Shown here piece after piece: positions 6,184 to 6,638 of a DNA stretch of 6,638 nucleotides (the first letter of the stretch is position 1; every line of letters begins with the position of its first letter). Origin of the DNA: Victivallales bacterium (lineage in GTDB: Bacteria > Verrucomicrobiota > Lentisphaeria > Oligosphaerales > Oligosphaeraceae). The DNA is taken from positions 1 through 6,638 of the forward strand of contig JAFYGL010000288.1 of NCBI GenBank assembly GCA_017543165.1. The letters are read 5' to 3'. Made by a program: the position numbers and the translations under genes. The notes beneath the pieces are model-generated. The model did not search any database. It was given only the letters and a program-made list of their open reading frames with translations, and was not told the origin of the DNA.

Positions 6184-6638
6184 TTATTTCAGGCTTACAG
6201 TAATGCTGCTCTTGTATTTGAACATGTCCTTGTAGAGTTCGTCCCATGTCTGGCTGCTTGATGTCACATGGCCATCAACGTATGTGATGTTAAGTGTGTT
6301 GTTGTGGCGCTTTTCTCCAGCCGTGTGCCTTTCGTCAAGTTCGTATGTGTCGCCTTCCTTTTTGACTTTGCACCAGTAGAGGCCATAGCGGCTCTTGATT
6401 TCACCGCCGTCTTCGAGGAAGAGCGGAATGGAACTGGCATTCTTGTATGCGGAAATCTTGTGGACATGGCGAACCAGGTTGTTGATGGCGTATGCCAGAG
6501 GCAGGTCTTCTTCATCGGTGGGGCACTTGTAGACTTCCTTGTCACCCACATACTGGTAGAGAGTACCCTTGGTCGAGATTGGGAAGCGGACGCTTGCGTT
6601 CTCGTGCTCGGTTCCTTTGAAGCCAACCCAGCTGTCCG
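6184..6638 (-). CDS. H-X9-DG domain pseudopilin-like protein, C-terminal part (5' end off window)
   Basis: The frame is open from the right edge to the TAA at 6184-6186, showing the last 150 residues; the start and the expected prepilin helix lie outside the window. An in-frame GTG at 6549 is an internal Val, because the similarity to the next gene begins before it. Shared blocks with the downstream gene include [11 protein letters not shown]-x-C-P-T-D-E, L-A-Y-A-I-N, K-N-A-S followed by F-L-E-D, R-Y-G-x-Y, and the H-X9-DG segment ending N-I-T-Y-V-D-G-H-V. It lacks a roughly 14-residue acidic insert and three of the four clustered cysteines of its neighbour. The two genes are therefore tandem paralogues, probably membrane-anchored pseudopilins of a secretion or surface system. 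No promoter is visible because the upstream part is missing. Confidence 0.88.
   Translation of the reverse strand, partial: DSWVGFKGTEHENASVRFPISTKGTLYQYVGDKEVYKCPTDEEDLPLAYAINNLVRHVHKISAYKNASSIPLFLEDGGEIKSRYGLYWCKVKKEGDTYELDERHTAGEKRHNNTLNITYVDGHVTSSSQTWDELYKDMFKYKSSITVSLK
6275..6291 (-). repeat. Copy 2 of the 17-base identity in the H-X9-DG domain
   Basis: This is identical to 5536-5552 and in the same frame and motif of the upstream pseudopilin-like gene. Flanking DNA is also similar but interrupted by substitutions, as expected for an old duplication or for gene conversion limited to the motif. Confidence 0.75.

Noticed and set aside
6184..6549. A 121-residue protein starting at the GTG at 6549
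   Set aside because: Similarity to the downstream paralogue begins before this codon (G-T-L-Y-Q-Y) and the frame is open to the window edge, so the GTG is an internal Val.

Overview
The window looks like a chromosomal segment from a PVC-group bacterium. Lentisphaerota or a related Victivallales-like lineage is the best guess, made by inference and not by search. The strongest clue is the pair of tandem proteins at the right end. They combine the '[24 protein letters not shown]'-type prepilin N-terminus with a C-terminal H-X9-DG motif, a class that is greatly expanded in Lentisphaerota, Verrucomicrobia and Planctomycetes. Base composition is moderate, a little over half G+C by eye. Every gene lies on the minus strand, so transcription runs from high to low coordinates. 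No tRNA, rRNA, CRISPR array, transposase or integrase is visible, and no stretch over 300 bases lacks a gene.

Layout in transcription order. (1) 6638-5445: two tandem H-X9-DG pseudopilin-like genes, the first cut by the window edge, 19 nt apart and closed by a strong rho-independent terminator at 5410-5378. (2) 5368-3821: a FAD-dependent dehydrogenase of the COG2509 type. Its start codon lies only nine bases past the U-tract of that terminator and has no Shine-Dalgarno sequence. (3) 3734 to beyond base 1: a probable operon of a secreted Sel1-repeat protein, panB, panC and a xylose-isomerase-like TIM-barrel protein whose C-terminus is off the window. Gaps are 20, 82 and 15 nt. A candidate promoter lies just upstream of the sel1 gene. 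The 82-nt panB-panC spacer holds a long inverted repeat ending just before the panC ribosome binding site.

Function. PanB makes ketopantoate from alpha-ketoisovalerate, and PanC condenses pantoate with beta-alanine, so the operon covers two of the four steps to pantothenate and coenzyme A. The ketopantoate reductase and aspartate decarboxylase genes are not here. The Sel1 protein is predicted to be exported and the TIM-barrel protein looks like a carbohydrate isomerase or epimerase; neither has an obvious link to pantothenate synthesis. I see no clear evidence of a wholly new system. The points most worth checking are the terminator-to-start arrangement of the FAD gene, the panB-panC hairpin, the Sel1-panBC linkage and the diverged pseudopilin pair.
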